From contig NZ_LR215979.1 of NCBI RefSeq assembly GCF_900683735.1, positions 1,612,001 to 1,676,000 of the forward strand: a stretch of 64,000 bases of DNA, written 5' to 3'. Below, piece by piece: positions 18,193 through 28,600 of the stretch; the first letter of the stretch is position 1; each line of letters opens with the position of its first letter. A program made the position numbers and the translations under genes. Under the pieces are notes generated by a model. That model did no database searches and had not been told where the DNA came from. It saw only the letters and a list, made by a program, of their open reading frames with translations. The DNA comes from Fusobacterium ulcerans ATCC 49185 (lineage in GTDB: Bacteria; Fusobacteriota; Fusobacteriia; Fusobacteriales; Fusobacteriaceae).

Positions 18193-19353
18193 ATGGAAAC
18201 TAATGGAATCTTATTAATTAAAAATGCAACTATCTTGGATGTAGAAGAAAAAAAAGAGATTGAAGCTGATATTTTAGTAAAGGATGGTAAAATAGCTGCA
18301 ATAGAAAAAACTATTGATGTTCCTGCTGATAAAGTTATTGATGCTGGAAAAAGATATGTAACTTCTGGATTGGTAGACTGTCATACACACTTGGGATTAA
18401 AAGGGGATAGTCAAGGTTTTGAAGGAATCGACCACAATGAAAAAAATGACCCTGTTACTCCTCAAATGAGAGGATTGGATGGAATAAATCCTCTTGATGT
18501 AACTGTTAATGAAGCTCTTGCTCATGGGGTAACTACTGTTGGAAGCGGTCCTGGTTCTACAAATGTATTTGGAGGTACTTTTGCTTGTATAAAAACGTAT
18601 GGAGAATGTGTTGATGATATGCTTTTAAGTGATTCTGTTGCTATGAAGTCTGCCTTTGGAGAAAATGTAAAGAGAACATATAATGATAAGAAAAAAACTC
18701 CTATGACAAGAATGGGAATTGCTGCTTTATTCAGAGAATATATTTTAAAAACAAAAGAATATTTAAGAGATAAAGAAGCTGGAAAAAATCCTAAATTTGA
18801 TATGAAACTGGAAGCCCTTATTCCAGTAATAAAAAAAGAAATTCCTGTAAAAGCCCATGTACATAGAGCAGATGATATTATGACAGCCATCAGACTTGCT
18901 AAAGAATTAGATTTAGATATGACGCTTGATCACTGTACTTGTGCTAAAGATGTATTTAATTCTCTTATGAAAGTTGATTATCCTATGATTATGGGTCCTT
19001 CTCTTGGGCATAGAGGAAAAATAGAATTACAAGGAAAAGGATTTGAATCTGTAGCTTTATTCAGCAATGCTGGGAAAAAAATAGCTATTACTACTGATGC
19101 CCCAGTGGTTCCATTGCAGTATTTGAATGTCTGTGCTGGACTTGCTGTAAGAGCCGGAATGGATAAATGGGAAGCTTTGAGAGCTATATCTCTATATCCT
19201 GCTTCATTTATGAAGCAAGATCACAGAGTTGGAAGTATCAAAGTTGGAAAAGATGCTGATATAGTTGTGTGGAGTGACTATCCTTTATCTAATTTTGCTC
19301 TTCCTAATTATGTTTTAGTAGATGGAGAGCTTGTAGAAGGAATAGATAAATAA
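18193..19353 (+). CDS. Amidohydrolase-superfamily metal-dependent hydrolase
   Basis: This 386-residue TIM-barrel amidohydrolase has HxH in VDCHTHLGLK, then KAHVHRADD, LDHCTCAKD, and the metal Asp in ITTDAPVVP. A typical C-terminal beta-domain ends IKVGKDADIVVW. It is closest in style to imidazolonepropionase-like or prolidase-type members of the family. Coupling to an AbgT transporter suggests it hydrolyses the imported N-acyl amino acid or related amide, but the substrate is inferred only from context. TGGAGG site, 25 bp after the transporter; a strong terminator follows. Confidence 0.85.
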   Translation: METNGILLIKNATILDVEEKKEIEADILVKDGKIAAIEKTIDVPADKVIDAGKRYVTSGLVDCHTHLGLKGDSQGFEGIDHNEKNDPVTPQMRGLDGINPLDVTVNEALAHGVTTVGSGPGSTNVFGGTFACIKTYGECVDDMLLSDSVAMKSAFGENVKRTYNDKKKTPMTRMGIAALFREYILKTKEYLRDKEAGKNPKFDMKLEALIPVIKKEIPVKAHVHRADDIMTAIRLAKELDLDMTLDHCTCAKDVFNSLMKVDYPMIMGPSLGHRGKIELQGKGFESVALFSNAGKKIAITTDAPVVPLQYLNVCAGLAVRAGMDKWEALRAISLYPASFMKQDHRVGSIKVGKDADIVVWSDYPLSNFALPNYVLVDGELVEGIDK

Positions 19354-19372
19354 TTTAAAAAAATTTTTTCAC

Positions 19373-19409
19373 AAGAGAGCAGAAAAATGTTTTTCTGCTC
19401 TCTTTATTT
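19373..19409 (+). terminator. Rho-independent terminator of module 1
   Basis: Perfect 15-base arms (19373-19387 and 19390-19404) are followed by TTATTTT. The ideal loop is only two bases, so the last A-T pairs probably open. Confidence 0.9.
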
Positions 19410-19437
19410 TCAATTTTATAGATTATTATAAAACATA

Positions 19438-19466
19438 TTGACTTTTTTTTATTTTTAGTGTATAAC
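19438..19466 (+). promoter_or_regulatory. Promoter of second AbgT gene
   Basis: TTGACT (19438-19443), 17-bp spacer and TATAAC (19461-19466). The 5' leader starts near 19473. It carries the small palindrome GACAAGTTGTC and GTCTGAAAATAT (19486-19497), the latter also in the leader of the third AbgT gene. Confidence 0.72.
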
Positions 19467-19525
19467 TTTTTAACAAGGACAAGTTGTCTGAAAATATGTC
19501 TTAAAATATTTAAAGGGGGATTTAT

Positions 19526-21091
19526 ATGGCTAATTCAACAACGAAAAAAACTGGGATCATCAATATTTTTATTGAGATTATTGAATCTTTAGGAAATAAA
19601 CTGCCTCATCCTTTCTGGTTATTTGTTTTCCTATGCGTTATCACATTAGTTGCTTCATCTATTTTTTCTTACTTTGATGTGTCTGTAGAATATATGTCTG
19701 CACAAGCAACAGGTGCTGCAATGACTACTGTTAAAGTAGAAAATCTTTTATCTTATCCTGAAATGAGAAATTTTCTTTCTAATCTTGTAAAAACTTATAT
19801 TACATTCCCACCATTAGGTTTGGTTTTAGTTATGATGATGGGGGTAGGTCTTATTGAACAGACTGGGCTTCTTTCTTCTCTAATAAGAAAGATGATTTTA
19901 CAGGCACCACCTTTTGTGGTAACTGCTGTTCTAATGTTTGTTGGAATCAATTCAAGTATTGCCTCTGATGCAGGTATACTTTTTACTCCAACTATTGGAG
20001 CTGCTGTTTTTAAGGCTCTTGGAAGAAATCCATGGCTAGGAGTTATTGCAGGTTATGCTGCTGCTTCTGGTGGATTAAGTGCAAGCCTTTTCATATCAGG
20101 AAGTGATGTTGTTCTGGCTGGTATAACTGAAAGTGCTGCCAAATCTATGAATATAACTGGTTCTACTTCTCCAGTTATAAACTGGTATTTCATGTCTGCT
20201 ATGACTATTATCCTTACTGTTGTTCTTACAATTGTTACTGAAAAAGTTCTGGCAAAATTAGTTGATGATAATCAAATTGAAATGAAAGAACATGAAAAAT
20301 CACAATATGAATTAACTCAAGATGAAAAAAAAGGTCTTTTATACTCTGGTATTGCTGTAGTAATAGCTATAGCTGTTCTCTTATTTTTATCTCTTCCAGA
20401 AAATTCTTTTTTCAGAAACGACAATGGGCAATTTCTTCCGAAATCTCCACTTATGTCTTCTGTGCTTCCAATAATATTTTCAGTATTCTTTGTTACTGGT
20501 ACTGCATATGGAGTTGGAGCTAAAGTAATTACAAAGCTTGAAGATATTCCTAAACTTATGCAAAAGGAATTATTGGGTATGACTTCAATATTTGTTACTA
20601 TGTTCCCTGCTTCTATGTTTGTTTATCTTTTTGGAAGAAGTAAACTTGCTACTATAGTTGCAGTAAAAGGTGCAGACAGAATAAAAGATTTGGATATTGG
20701 AGCTATTCCACTGCTTGTTTTATTAATATGTCTTTGTACAGTATTGAATCTTTTAATGGGAAGCTCTTCAGCTAAATGGCTGATCTTGGCTCCTATATTT
20801 ATTCCTATGTTTTCAATGGTTGGTTTTTCTCCAGCACTTACACAAGCTGCATATCGTATAGGAGATGGTTCCACAAATATTATTTCACCTATTGCTGGGG
20901 CTGTTCCTGTAATTTTAGGACTTTTAGAGCAATATAAGCCTGATAATTACAATAAAAAAATCGGTGTTGGAACTATGATTTCACTTGAACTTCCTTTTAC
21001 GGTTACTCTTTTAGTAGTTCAAACAATTGCTATTATTATATGGTTTACATTTAATATTCCATTAGGACCAGGAGCTAGTGTTTTTTGTTAA
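19526..21091 (+). CDS. AbgT family transporter (module 2)
   Basis: This 521-residue paralogue of module 1 shares the opening (IESLGNKLPHPFWLFVF), ISGSDVVLAGITESAAKS in the middle and the late YRIGDGSTNIISPIAGAVPV motif. It is a polytopic inner-membrane protein. The start at 19526 has AAAGGGGGATTTAT upstream. An M20 peptidase-like hydrolase gene follows after 22 bp, so the transporter probably imports an N-acylated or peptide-linked amino acid cleaved by that enzyme. The true substrate is unknown. Confidence 0.93.
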   Translation: MANSTTKKTGIINIFIEIIESLGNKLPHPFWLFVFLCVITLVASSIFSYFDVSVEYMSAQATGAAMTTVKVENLLSYPEMRNFLSNLVKTYITFPPLGLVLVMMMGVGLIEQTGLLSSLIRKMILQAPPFVVTAVLMFVGINSSIASDAGILFTPTIGAAVFKALGRNPWLGVIAGYAAASGGLSASLFISGSDVVLAGITESAAKSMNITGSTSPVINWYFMSAMTIILTVVLTIVTEKVLAKLVDDNQIEMKEHEKSQYELTQDEKKGLLYSGIAVVIAIAVLLFLSLPENSFFRNDNGQFLPKSPLMSSVLPIIFSVFFVTGTAYGVGAKVITKLEDIPKLMQKELLGMTSIFVTMFPASMFVYLFGRSKLATIVAVKGADRIKDLDIGAIPLLVLLICLCTVLNLLMGSSSAKWLILAPIFIPMFSMVGFSPALTQAAYRIGDGSTNIISPIAGAVPVILGLLEQYKPDNYNKKIGVGTMISLELPFTVTLLVVQTIAIIIWFTFNIPLGPGASVFC

Positions 21092-21113
21092 ATAATTAAT
21101 TAGGAGGATTATT

Positions 21114-22295
21114 ATGTTAAATTTAGATATTATAAAAAATGAAATAAAAAACTTTGAGAGTGAACTTATAAAAATCAGAAGGCATATACATCAAAATCCA
21201 GAATTATCCATGGTTGAATATCAAACTTCTGAATTTATAATTGAAAAATTAAAATCTTTTGGAATAACAGATATAAAAAAAGCTGGAGAAACAGGTGTAA
21301 TTGCTTTAATTAAGGGTAATGGAACACGTTGTTTGGCAATAAGAGCTGATATGGATGCTCTTCCATTTCAAGAAGATACTCCTGTTCCTTTTACATCAAA
21401 AAATGATGGAGCTGCTCATGCATGTGGGCATGATATACATACAACTTGTTTATTAGGATGTGCTTATATTTTAAATAAACATAAAAATGATTTTGATGGC
21501 ACTGTTAAACTCCTATTCCAACCTGGAGAAGAAAAGGGATTAGGAGCTAAATCAATGATAGCAAATGGAGCTTTGGAAAATCCTGTTCCTGAAGCTATAT
21601 TTGGTCTTCATTGCTGGCCTGATACAAAAGCTGGAACTATCTTTCACCGTTCAGGTAAAATGAGTGCTTCTTCTGACACCTTTAAAATTATTATTGAAGG
21701 AAGTCAGGGACATGCTGCTCATCCATATAAAGCTGTAGACCCTATAATGATTGCAGGTAATATTATTTGTGGAGTTCAGAATATTCTTTCAAGGGAAGTA
21801 TCTCCATTGGAATCTGGTGTTATCACATTAGCAGCTATCAATGGTGGAAATGCTGCTAATGTTATTCCTAAAACTGTTGAAATAATTGGAAGCATCAGAT
21901 CACTTTCTCCTGAAATAAGAAATTTTCTTCACCAGAGATTAACAGAAATAGCTGAAGGAACCGCTAAAACTTTCAGAGGAAAAGCATTTGTTGAAATTAA
22001 TAAGGGAACTCCTGTTGTCATAAATGATGAAAAAATATCTAATTTGATAAAAGACACATGTGAAAATATTTTAGGAAAAGAAAATGTTATCTACAATCCT
22101 TATCCTTCCATGGGATCAGAAGATTTTGCCTGTTACCTAGAACAAATTCCAGGAGCAATGTATAGATTGGGGTGTGGATTTGAAAATGAAAAAAATCATC
22201 CTCTGCATTCCAATTGTTTTAATCCTAATGAAGATTCTATAGCTGTTGGTGTTTTCACTTTAGTTGCAATAGCAGATAATTTTTTTAAAAAGTAA
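21114..22295 (+). CDS. M20 family metallohydrolase (amidohydrolase / AbgB-like)
   Basis: This 393-residue M20D-type enzyme has HIHQNPELS, RADMDALPF, HACGHDIHTT, FQPGEEKG and MGSEDFACYL, which together give the dinuclear zinc site. The dimerisation (lid) domain lies at about 180-290. Family members cleave N-acyl amino acids, hippurate or aminobenzoyl-glutamate. It follows its AbgT partner by 22 bp with a TAGGAGG site. No clear terminator follows, but a new promoter begins about 110 bp downstream. Confidence 0.92.
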   Translation: MLNLDIIKNEIKNFESELIKIRRHIHQNPELSMVEYQTSEFIIEKLKSFGITDIKKAGETGVIALIKGNGTRCLAIRADMDALPFQEDTPVPFTSKNDGAAHACGHDIHTTCLLGCAYILNKHKNDFDGTVKLLFQPGEEKGLGAKSMIANGALENPVPEAIFGLHCWPDTKAGTIFHRSGKMSASSDTFKIIIEGSQGHAAHPYKAVDPIMIAGNIICGVQNILSREVSPLESGVITLAAINGGNAANVIPKTVEIIGSIRSLSPEIRNFLHQRLTEIAEGTAKTFRGKAFVEINKGTPVVINDEKISNLIKDTCENILGKENVIYNPYPSMGSEDFACYLEQIPGAMYRLGCGFENEKNHPLHSNCFNPNEDSIAVGVFTLVAIADNFFKK

Positions 22296-22403
22296 GTTAG
22301 TCTTGTAAAATCGATATTCATCTTATTTTCTGTTTCATTTCACCGATATATACAAAATAAATTTAAAAATATCTTTTTTATATATTGTTTTAATATAAAA
22401 AAG

Positions 22404-22431
22404 TTGCTTTTTTTCAAATATAATATATAAT
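22404..22431 (+). promoter_or_regulatory. Promoter of third AbgT gene
   Basis: TTGCTT (22404-22409), 16-bp spacer and perfect TATAAT (22426-22431). The transcript would start near 22438. Its ~65-nt leader holds GTCTaaaaAGAC and GTCTGAAAATAT (22460-22471). Confidence 0.75.
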
Positions 22432-22502
22432 AAGATAATATATCCGTGTCTAAAAAGACGTCTGAAAATATCGGAACATTGTTTACTAAGGGAGGTTTTA
22501 TT

Positions 22503-24020
22503 ATGGCAGATGCAAATGCAAAAAAACATGGTTTTCTGGATTGGGTAGAACGAGTAGGAAATAAAATACCTCATCCTTTTATTCTTTTCTGCTGCTTAGC
22601 TGCTGCAATTATTATTGTTTCAGCAGTATGTACAATATTTGATATACAGGTAATCGACCCTGTTACTAACAAAGTAGTAGTAGCAAAAAGTCTTTTATCA
22701 GCAGAAGGAATAAACTTTATGCTCCAAAGTATGGTTAAAAACTTTACTGGGTTCTCTCCATTAGGTCTTGTACTTGTTATGACACTTGGTATTGGACTTG
22801 CTGAACATGTTGGACTTGTTTCATCTTTCATGAGAAACAGTATCCTTACATTAAAAGATTATCCTAGAATAATAACTTTCATGATAATGATAATTGGTAT
22901 ATGTGGAAACTTAGCTTCTGATGCTGCTATTGTTGTTATTCCAGTTATATCAGCTTTTATTTTCCTTTCTTTAGGAAAACACCCTCTAGCAGGTATTGCA
23001 GTAGGTTATGCTGCTACTACAGCAGGATTCAGTGCTAACCTTTTAGTTGCTGGAACAGATGCACTTTTAGCTGGTATTACTACAGAAGCTGTTAAGATAG
23101 TAAATCCTAATTTCCAAGTTTCAGTAGTATGTAACTGGTACTTTATGGCTGCTTCTACTTTTCTTCTTGCAATAGTAGGTACTATTGTTACAGAAAGAAT
23201 AATTGAACCAAGACTTGGAAAGTACAATGGTAAAAAAATAATAACACAGGAAGAAGTTTCTCCTTTGGAGAAAAAAGCTTTGAGAAAATCTGGAATAGCT
23301 AGTGCTATTTATTTAATAATTCTATTTGTAGCAGTTTTTCCTCAAAATAGTTTCCTTAGAAATGCAAAAACTGGTTCTTTACTAGACTCACCACTTTTAA
23401 AAGCTATCATCCCTATACTTTTAATACTTTTCTTAGTAGCTGGTATCACTTATGGTATTACTATGGGAAAAATTAAATCTGCTGGAGATGTTCCTAAATA
23501 TATGACTATTGCAATGAGAGATATGTCTTCATATATCGTTCTGGTATTCATTATTGGACAATTCGTTGCTTACTTCAACTGGAGCAAACTTGGATATATA
23601 CTTGCTGTTAATGGAGCAGAAATGCTTACCTCAATGAACTTGAAAGGAATTCCTCTTTTCATAATGTTTATCTTACTTACTGCATTTATTAACCTATTCA
23701 TAGGAAGTGGATCTGCAAAATGGGCTTTACTAGCTCCTATATTCGTTCCTATGTTCTATATGCTTGGATATGCTCCATCTCTTACTCAAATGCTTTACAG
23801 AATAGGAGATTCTACTACTAATATAATTTCTCCATTATTTCCATATATGCCTATTATCTTAGGATTAGCACAAGAGTATGATGAAGAATATGGAATGGGT
23901 ACTGTTATTTCTACTATGATTCCATATACAGTAGCAATGCTTATTATGTGGATAATCATGGCTATTATATGGATATCTTTAGGTATCCCTTTAGGACCAG
24001 GAGAAGTACTTTATCTTTAA
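22503..24020 (+). CDS. AbgT family transporter (module 3)
   Basis: This 505-residue third AbgT paralogue has WVERVGNKIPHPFILFCCL at the start, VAGTDALLAGITTEAVK in the middle and YRIGDSTTNIISPLFPYMPI late. ATG 22503 has AAGGGAGG at good spacing. A GTG 57 bases upstream is in frame but lies only a few bases from the predicted transcript start and would add a non-family N-terminus. It is paired with an M20 hydrolase 43 bp downstream. Confidence 0.92.
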   Translation: MADANAKKHGFLDWVERVGNKIPHPFILFCCLAAAIIIVSAVCTIFDIQVIDPVTNKVVVAKSLLSAEGINFMLQSMVKNFTGFSPLGLVLVMTLGIGLAEHVGLVSSFMRNSILTLKDYPRIITFMIMIIGICGNLASDAAIVVIPVISAFIFLSLGKHPLAGIAVGYAATTAGFSANLLVAGTDALLAGITTEAVKIVNPNFQVSVVCNWYFMAASTFLLAIVGTIVTERIIEPRLGKYNGKKIITQEEVSPLEKKALRKSGIASAIYLIILFVAVFPQNSFLRNAKTGSLLDSPLLKAIIPILLILFLVAGITYGITMGKIKSAGDVPKYMTIAMRDMSSYIVLVFIIGQFVAYFNWSKLGYILAVNGAEMLTSMNLKGIPLFIMFILLTAFINLFIGSGSAKWALLAPIFVPMFYMLGYAPSLTQMLYRIGDSTTNIISPLFPYMPIILGLAQEYDEEYGMGTVISTMIPYTVAMLIMWIIMAIIWISLGIPLGPGEVLYL

Positions 24021-24063
24021 TTAATCTTAATTAATAAATAATTTATGACTGGAGGCTTACTGC

Positions 24064-25257
24064 ATGAAATTTTCTGATATAGAAAATGTAATAGACAAAC
24101 ATATAGATGAAATAATTGCCTTTAGAAGAGATCTTCATGAACATCCTGAACTTGGTGGAAATGAAGTCAGAACCTCTGCTAAAGTTGCTGAACAATTAAA
24201 AAAACTTCCTGTAAAAATAAGGGAAAACGTAGGTGGACATGGTGTAATTGCTGACCTTACAGGAATTGAAGGAGGAAAAACTATCTTATTAAGAGGAGAT
24301 ATGGATGCTCTTCCTATTAATGAAACTAATACTCTTTCTTTTTCTTCAAAAGTTCCTGATGTAATGCATGCATGTGGACATGACATGCATACTTCAATAG
24401 TTCTTGGAACTGCCATTGTATTAAGTGAACTAAAAGATAAAATAAAAGGAAATGTAAAATTTATGTTTCAGCCTAATGAAGAATCTGCACCAGTTGGTGG
24501 TTCAAGAGCTATGATGGATGATGGACTTTTAGAAAATCCAAAAGTAGATGAAGCTTATGCTCTTCATGTTTTTGGCAATCCTACAGGTACTGTTGCTTTT
24601 AGACCTGGAGTAGCAAATTCCAGATCAGACAGAATAACTATAGAAATTAAAGGAAAAAGCAGTCATGGTTCTCTTCCTGGTGAAGGAAGAGATGCTATTG
24701 TCACAGCTGCAAATGTCATATCTTCTATTCAAACAATTATCAGTAGAAATATGGGGCCTGGCGAAAATGCTGTAGTTACTATAGGAAAAATAACTGGTGG
24801 AAGCAGATATAATGTTGTTTCTGATCATGTGAAATTAGAAGGAACAGTTAGAACTTTTGATACTGGTACTGCTGAACTTATAAAGAAAAGGCTTAGTAGA
24901 ATAGTTATGGATATTTCTGATGCTTATGAATGTATAGGAACATTAGACTATCAAGATGGATATGATTTTATGTTTAATGATTTAGCTCTTTCTGAAGAGG
25001 TTATAAAATCTTTAAATCCTCTATTGGGAAAAGATAATATCATTATTCAGCCTAATCCTCTACCAGCAGGAGAAGATTTCTCATTTGTGACTAAAAAAGT
25101 TCCTTCTGTGTTTTTATGGCTTGGAACAGAAACCGATTTTAACAAAGGAAAATGTATTCTTCATAATCCTGAATTTATGGCTGATGAAAATTCACTAAAA
25201 GTAGGAATAAAAATTTTATGTAAACTTGTATTAGACAGATTAAACTCTTTGGAATAA
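24064..25257 (+). CDS. M20 family metallohydrolase (amidohydrolase)
   Basis: This 397-residue M20D enzyme has DLHEHPELGGNE, RGDMDALPI, HACGHDMHTS, FQPNEESAP and AGEDFSFV. It is recognisably homologous to the hydrolase at 21114 but clearly diverged, consistent with a different acyl or amino acid specificity. It should cleave what the adjacent AbgT transporter brings in. The start at 24064 has CTGGAGG upstream, and a terminator follows at 25269-25307. Confidence 0.92.
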   Translation: MKFSDIENVIDKHIDEIIAFRRDLHEHPELGGNEVRTSAKVAEQLKKLPVKIRENVGGHGVIADLTGIEGGKTILLRGDMDALPINETNTLSFSSKVPDVMHACGHDMHTSIVLGTAIVLSELKDKIKGNVKFMFQPNEESAPVGGSRAMMDDGLLENPKVDEAYALHVFGNPTGTVAFRPGVANSRSDRITIEIKGKSSHGSLPGEGRDAIVTAANVISSIQTIISRNMGPGENAVVTIGKITGGSRYNVVSDHVKLEGTVRTFDTGTAELIKKRLSRIVMDISDAYECIGTLDYQDGYDFMFNDLALSEEVIKSLNPLLGKDNIIIQPNPLPAGEDFSFVTKKVPSVFLWLGTETDFNKGKCILHNPEFMADENSLKVGIKILCKLVLDRLNSLE

Positions 25258-25268
25258 ATGATACCTAA

Positions 25269-25310
25269 AAAACAGAAGGTGCTACAGTATATAGTACCTT
25301 TTGTTTTTTA
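25269..25310 (+). terminator. Rho-independent terminator of module 3
   Basis: 16-base arms 25269-25284 and 25292-25307 pair with two G-U-type mismatches. They are flanked by A-rich and T-rich runs, so it may work on both strands. Confidence 0.8.
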
Positions 25311-25324
25311 CAATTTACAAAAAT

Positions 25325-25386
25325 CAGAGAGAAATATTATTATTTCAATCTTATCTCTAAGATTTTAAATATAATATTTCTCTCTG
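25325..25386 (-). terminator. Long two-tier hairpin downstream of the HU-like remnant
   Basis: Perfect 15-base arms (25325-25339 and 25372-25386, CAGAGAGAAATATTA and its complement) enclose a second perfect 7-base hairpin (25347-25353/25358-25364). On the minus strand ATTTTTG follows. It is placed as the terminator of the decayed HU-like gene. Confidence 0.6.
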
Positions 25387-25398
25387 CCTTTTAATTAA

Positions 25399-25555
25399 CT
25401 ATTTCATTTTTTTAGATATTCTAAATCTTACTATTTTCTTTGGATAGATTTTCATAGGTTTTTTTGTTACTAGATTTGATATTATTCTTGGTTTTCTTTC
25501 CAATATTTCAAATATTTCTCTTTTTATAAAATTTTACAAACTCCCCTTCTATCAT
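25399..25555 (-). pseudogene. Decayed HU-family DNA-binding protein gene
   Basis: Reading the minus strand, AAAGGAG and an ATG (25555) begin MIEGEFVKFYKKRN, which stops at 25508-25510. A second frame, open to a TAG at 25399-25401, reads IFEILERKPR and then PKKIVRFRISKKMK. Both pieces align with the intact HU-like protein at 62853-63134 (DFIKVYKEERN at its start; GIFEIK and LVFRQGKILK near its end). About 40 middle residues are missing and the frame is shifted by one. This looks like a gene killed by an internal deletion. The ribosome site and downstream hairpin survive, so a short peptide might still be made. Confidence 0.7.
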
Positions 25556-25588
25556 AACTTCTCCTTTAAAATATCGTAATTATTTGTT

Positions 25589-25619
25589 GAAAGGCTGATT
25601 ATCTATCAGCCAGCCTTTC
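25589..25619 (-). terminator. Possible terminator of the autotransporter gene
   Basis: GAAAGGCTG (25589-25597) pairs with CAGCCTTTC (25611-25619). An alternative inner pairing GGCTGAT/ATCAGCC exists. The T run on the minus strand is poor, so strength is uncertain. Confidence 0.5.
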
Positions 25620-25631
25620 ACTTTATAATCT

Positions 25632-28600
25632 TTAGAACTTATATCCTAATCCTGCTCCTACTATCCATTCACCTTTAGTCTTGTTTTTTCCTGCCCTGTT
25701 ATGTGAATCTCTTTCTACTGCATAAGTTCCTTTTACATCAAATAGTACTCCATTTTCAAGTTCCAGTGCATATTTGGCATTTACTCCTATACTATGCTCA
25801 TTTTTATGAGCAACCAATATATCAAAGTCCCTTCCACCTTTAAATCTTCCTGTGATAAACTTCTCATCTGCTCCATCAAGTATTCTTGTGTAGCTTACTC
25901 CTGCTGAAAGTGTACTTTTTCCTTTTTCATGAGGTATAACTTTCTTCAAGTCTAACCCTGCTTTTCCCACTGTATAGTCAAATGATTTTGAATCTGTTTC
26001 TATTGCTAGAGTTTGATTTCCTTCATCTGCACCATCTTGATCTATATAGGTATATGACAATGTTCCATACGGTTCTAAGAATAGGTTATCTCCAATATTA
26101 TGTGAGTATCTTCCATTTAAGTAGATGTCATAAGTTATATCATTGTAATTTGAACTATAGCTTCTTGTTTCTGTAATTCCTCTTCCTAGCGCCATTCTAT
26201 CTGCATCATAATCTCCATATTGAAATCCTGCTCCTGCTGTTACTTTTAAATTCCCTACATACTTCTTAGCATAAGCTCCCAGATACAGCGCGCTTCCATC
26301 AACTTTAGAGCCATTAGACAAGTCAGATTTAAGTTTATTTCCTCCTATCACTACTCCAGAAGTAAGTGTATCAGATACTCCATATTCTCCCAGCATATAT
26401 GCTCCAGTTATCTTAGTATCTGCATCCATATCAGAACTTCCTATATCATAAGCATAGTAGCCTTTTCCATAGTAAGTATCTTTTGTTCCTCCATCTACAT
26501 GAGTAAGTCCTCCATATATAATCCATTTATTTGCTTCTGGCTTAAAAATGTTTTCTGTTACTATATCTCTGAACATTCCAGTAGATTTTCTTGATAATTC
26601 AGAACTATAAGAATATGGATTTCCTGCATAAATATCATTTAAATATCCTAAGAATGTTGATAATTTTTCATCATCATCTACATTAAAGTTTCCTATTAAA
26701 TCTTCAACAGATACAATACCTTGATATATTTTATTCAACTGTTGGTATTCTAAATAATTAGGCAGATCCCATCTAGCTGTAACTGCTACTTCTTTATTAT
26801 TTAGCTTTTCTACAGTATGAAGTTTTGATGTTGTATCAAGAGTTTTCCTATCTAATCCATCCCCTAAAGTAGTAGTTCCAAAGCTTATTATACTTTCATT
26901 TCCCGCTCCATTTAGTGCCAGCAGCAGTTTTCCTCCTTCTGAAGATATAGTTCCATTATTTTCATAGAGTGCATGACCTATAATCTTATCTATTCCACCT
27001 AAATTAGCTGTCTTAGTTGAATCTATTCTTAAAGTTAAAGTTCCTTCTGTTTTTATATTTATTACTTCTGCATCTGATATTTTTAAGTCATCCATTGTTT
27101 TTCCATCTGTACCAATAGTTTTTTCATAGACTGTAATATTTGTACCTATATTCATATTTTCAAATCCTGATATATTATGAAAAATTTTTATTTCATCATT
27201 ATTTGAAGCTCTCATTACTGCTGGATTAAAATTAAGAACATCATTATCTGTTCCTCCATCAAGAGTTCCATTTATTCTTCCTCCACTAACAATATCAAGA
27301 ACATCATTTCCATCTCCCATTTTCACAGTTCCATTAACTATTACTCCAGAATTCAGAGAAAGATTATCCACCTCAGCTCCCATGTTTATATTTCCATTGA
27401 TTATACTTGCATCTTCCAGTATTAAAGTATCTGAATTACTGCCTCCTACTACTACATCACTTCCATCTGCTCCACCATTTACTGTTGTTCCTGATAGAGT
27501 AAGTTTTCCCTCAGCAGCAGCAGCAAATTTTACTGCTGTCTTATAGGCATTGATTATACTATTATTTAATCTATTCCCCTCATTTGCTCCAATAACTTTA
27601 AGAGTATCTTCTATTCCATTTAAAATATATTGCTTATTTGAAGAAAAACTACTTATTTCACCACCAGTAGTATCACCAGCATTAGAATACAGCTTTCCAT
27701 CTTTTATACCCAGGCTCTTCCAATTTGTTATTTCTTTAGAACTACCATCTACATCTGCTCCAATATTTATGATATCATACTGAACTCCAGCAATATCTTC
27801 ATCTAAATATATTGCTCCAAAATTACTGGGACTATTATCATAATTCTTATAGTCACCAGAACCTGTATCTGCAAAGGCTAATCCATAGTTTTTTATTTTA
27901 TTTTCACCACCAGAATCATTATGAGCCGCTATTGTTAAGCCATCAACCACACTACCAGAACTATTACCTGATGCAAGTATTCCATAGTTATTAAAATTAG
28001 TTATTGTTCCACCATTTTTTACAGCATTAGTTTTTCCATAAATTACTCCATTATTTATTAAATTATTTACTGTAGAGCCACTAAGATACCCTCCATTCTT
28101 TATTCCATTATCCCCTTTTATTGTTCCAATATTTTTTAAAGCTCCTGCTAAAGTTGCAGAATCAATTCTTATTCCAGAACATTCATTATAACCACGAAGA
28201 TATCCGCTTATTAGCCCATTATTTGTTATATTTGTTACAGCTACTGTTCCTCCATAATAGCCAATAGTTATTGCATAACTATCCACAGAGGTCTCATTTA
28301 TCAGTCCATTATTTATCAATTCACTTAACGTTCCAGAAACACTTATTCCAGTCCCAGTTGAAGCTCCTCCAGGCATATAGGTATTTATTAATCCATTATT
28401 TATTAATTTCCCTACTTGCACTGAGTTTCCAATACTTATTCCATAAACAGAAGGTTCATTACTAGAATCCCTGCTATTACCAATTATTAATCCATCATTT
28501 GTTATATTATCTACTCCTATACTACCAGTTACTCCATATTCTAAAGATACTTTTATTCCATAACTATAAATACGACTCCCACTAATAGTCTCTGCATTTA

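Noticed and set aside
22446-22502. N-terminal extension of the third AbgT protein from GTG
   Set aside because: It starts within a few bases of the predicted transcript start, has no ribosome site and is absent from the paralogues.
25325-25386. Insertion-sequence end or transposon inverted repeat
   Set aside because: The arms face each other within 62 bp with an inner hairpin and no transposase remains; it fits a terminator-like RNA hairpin better.
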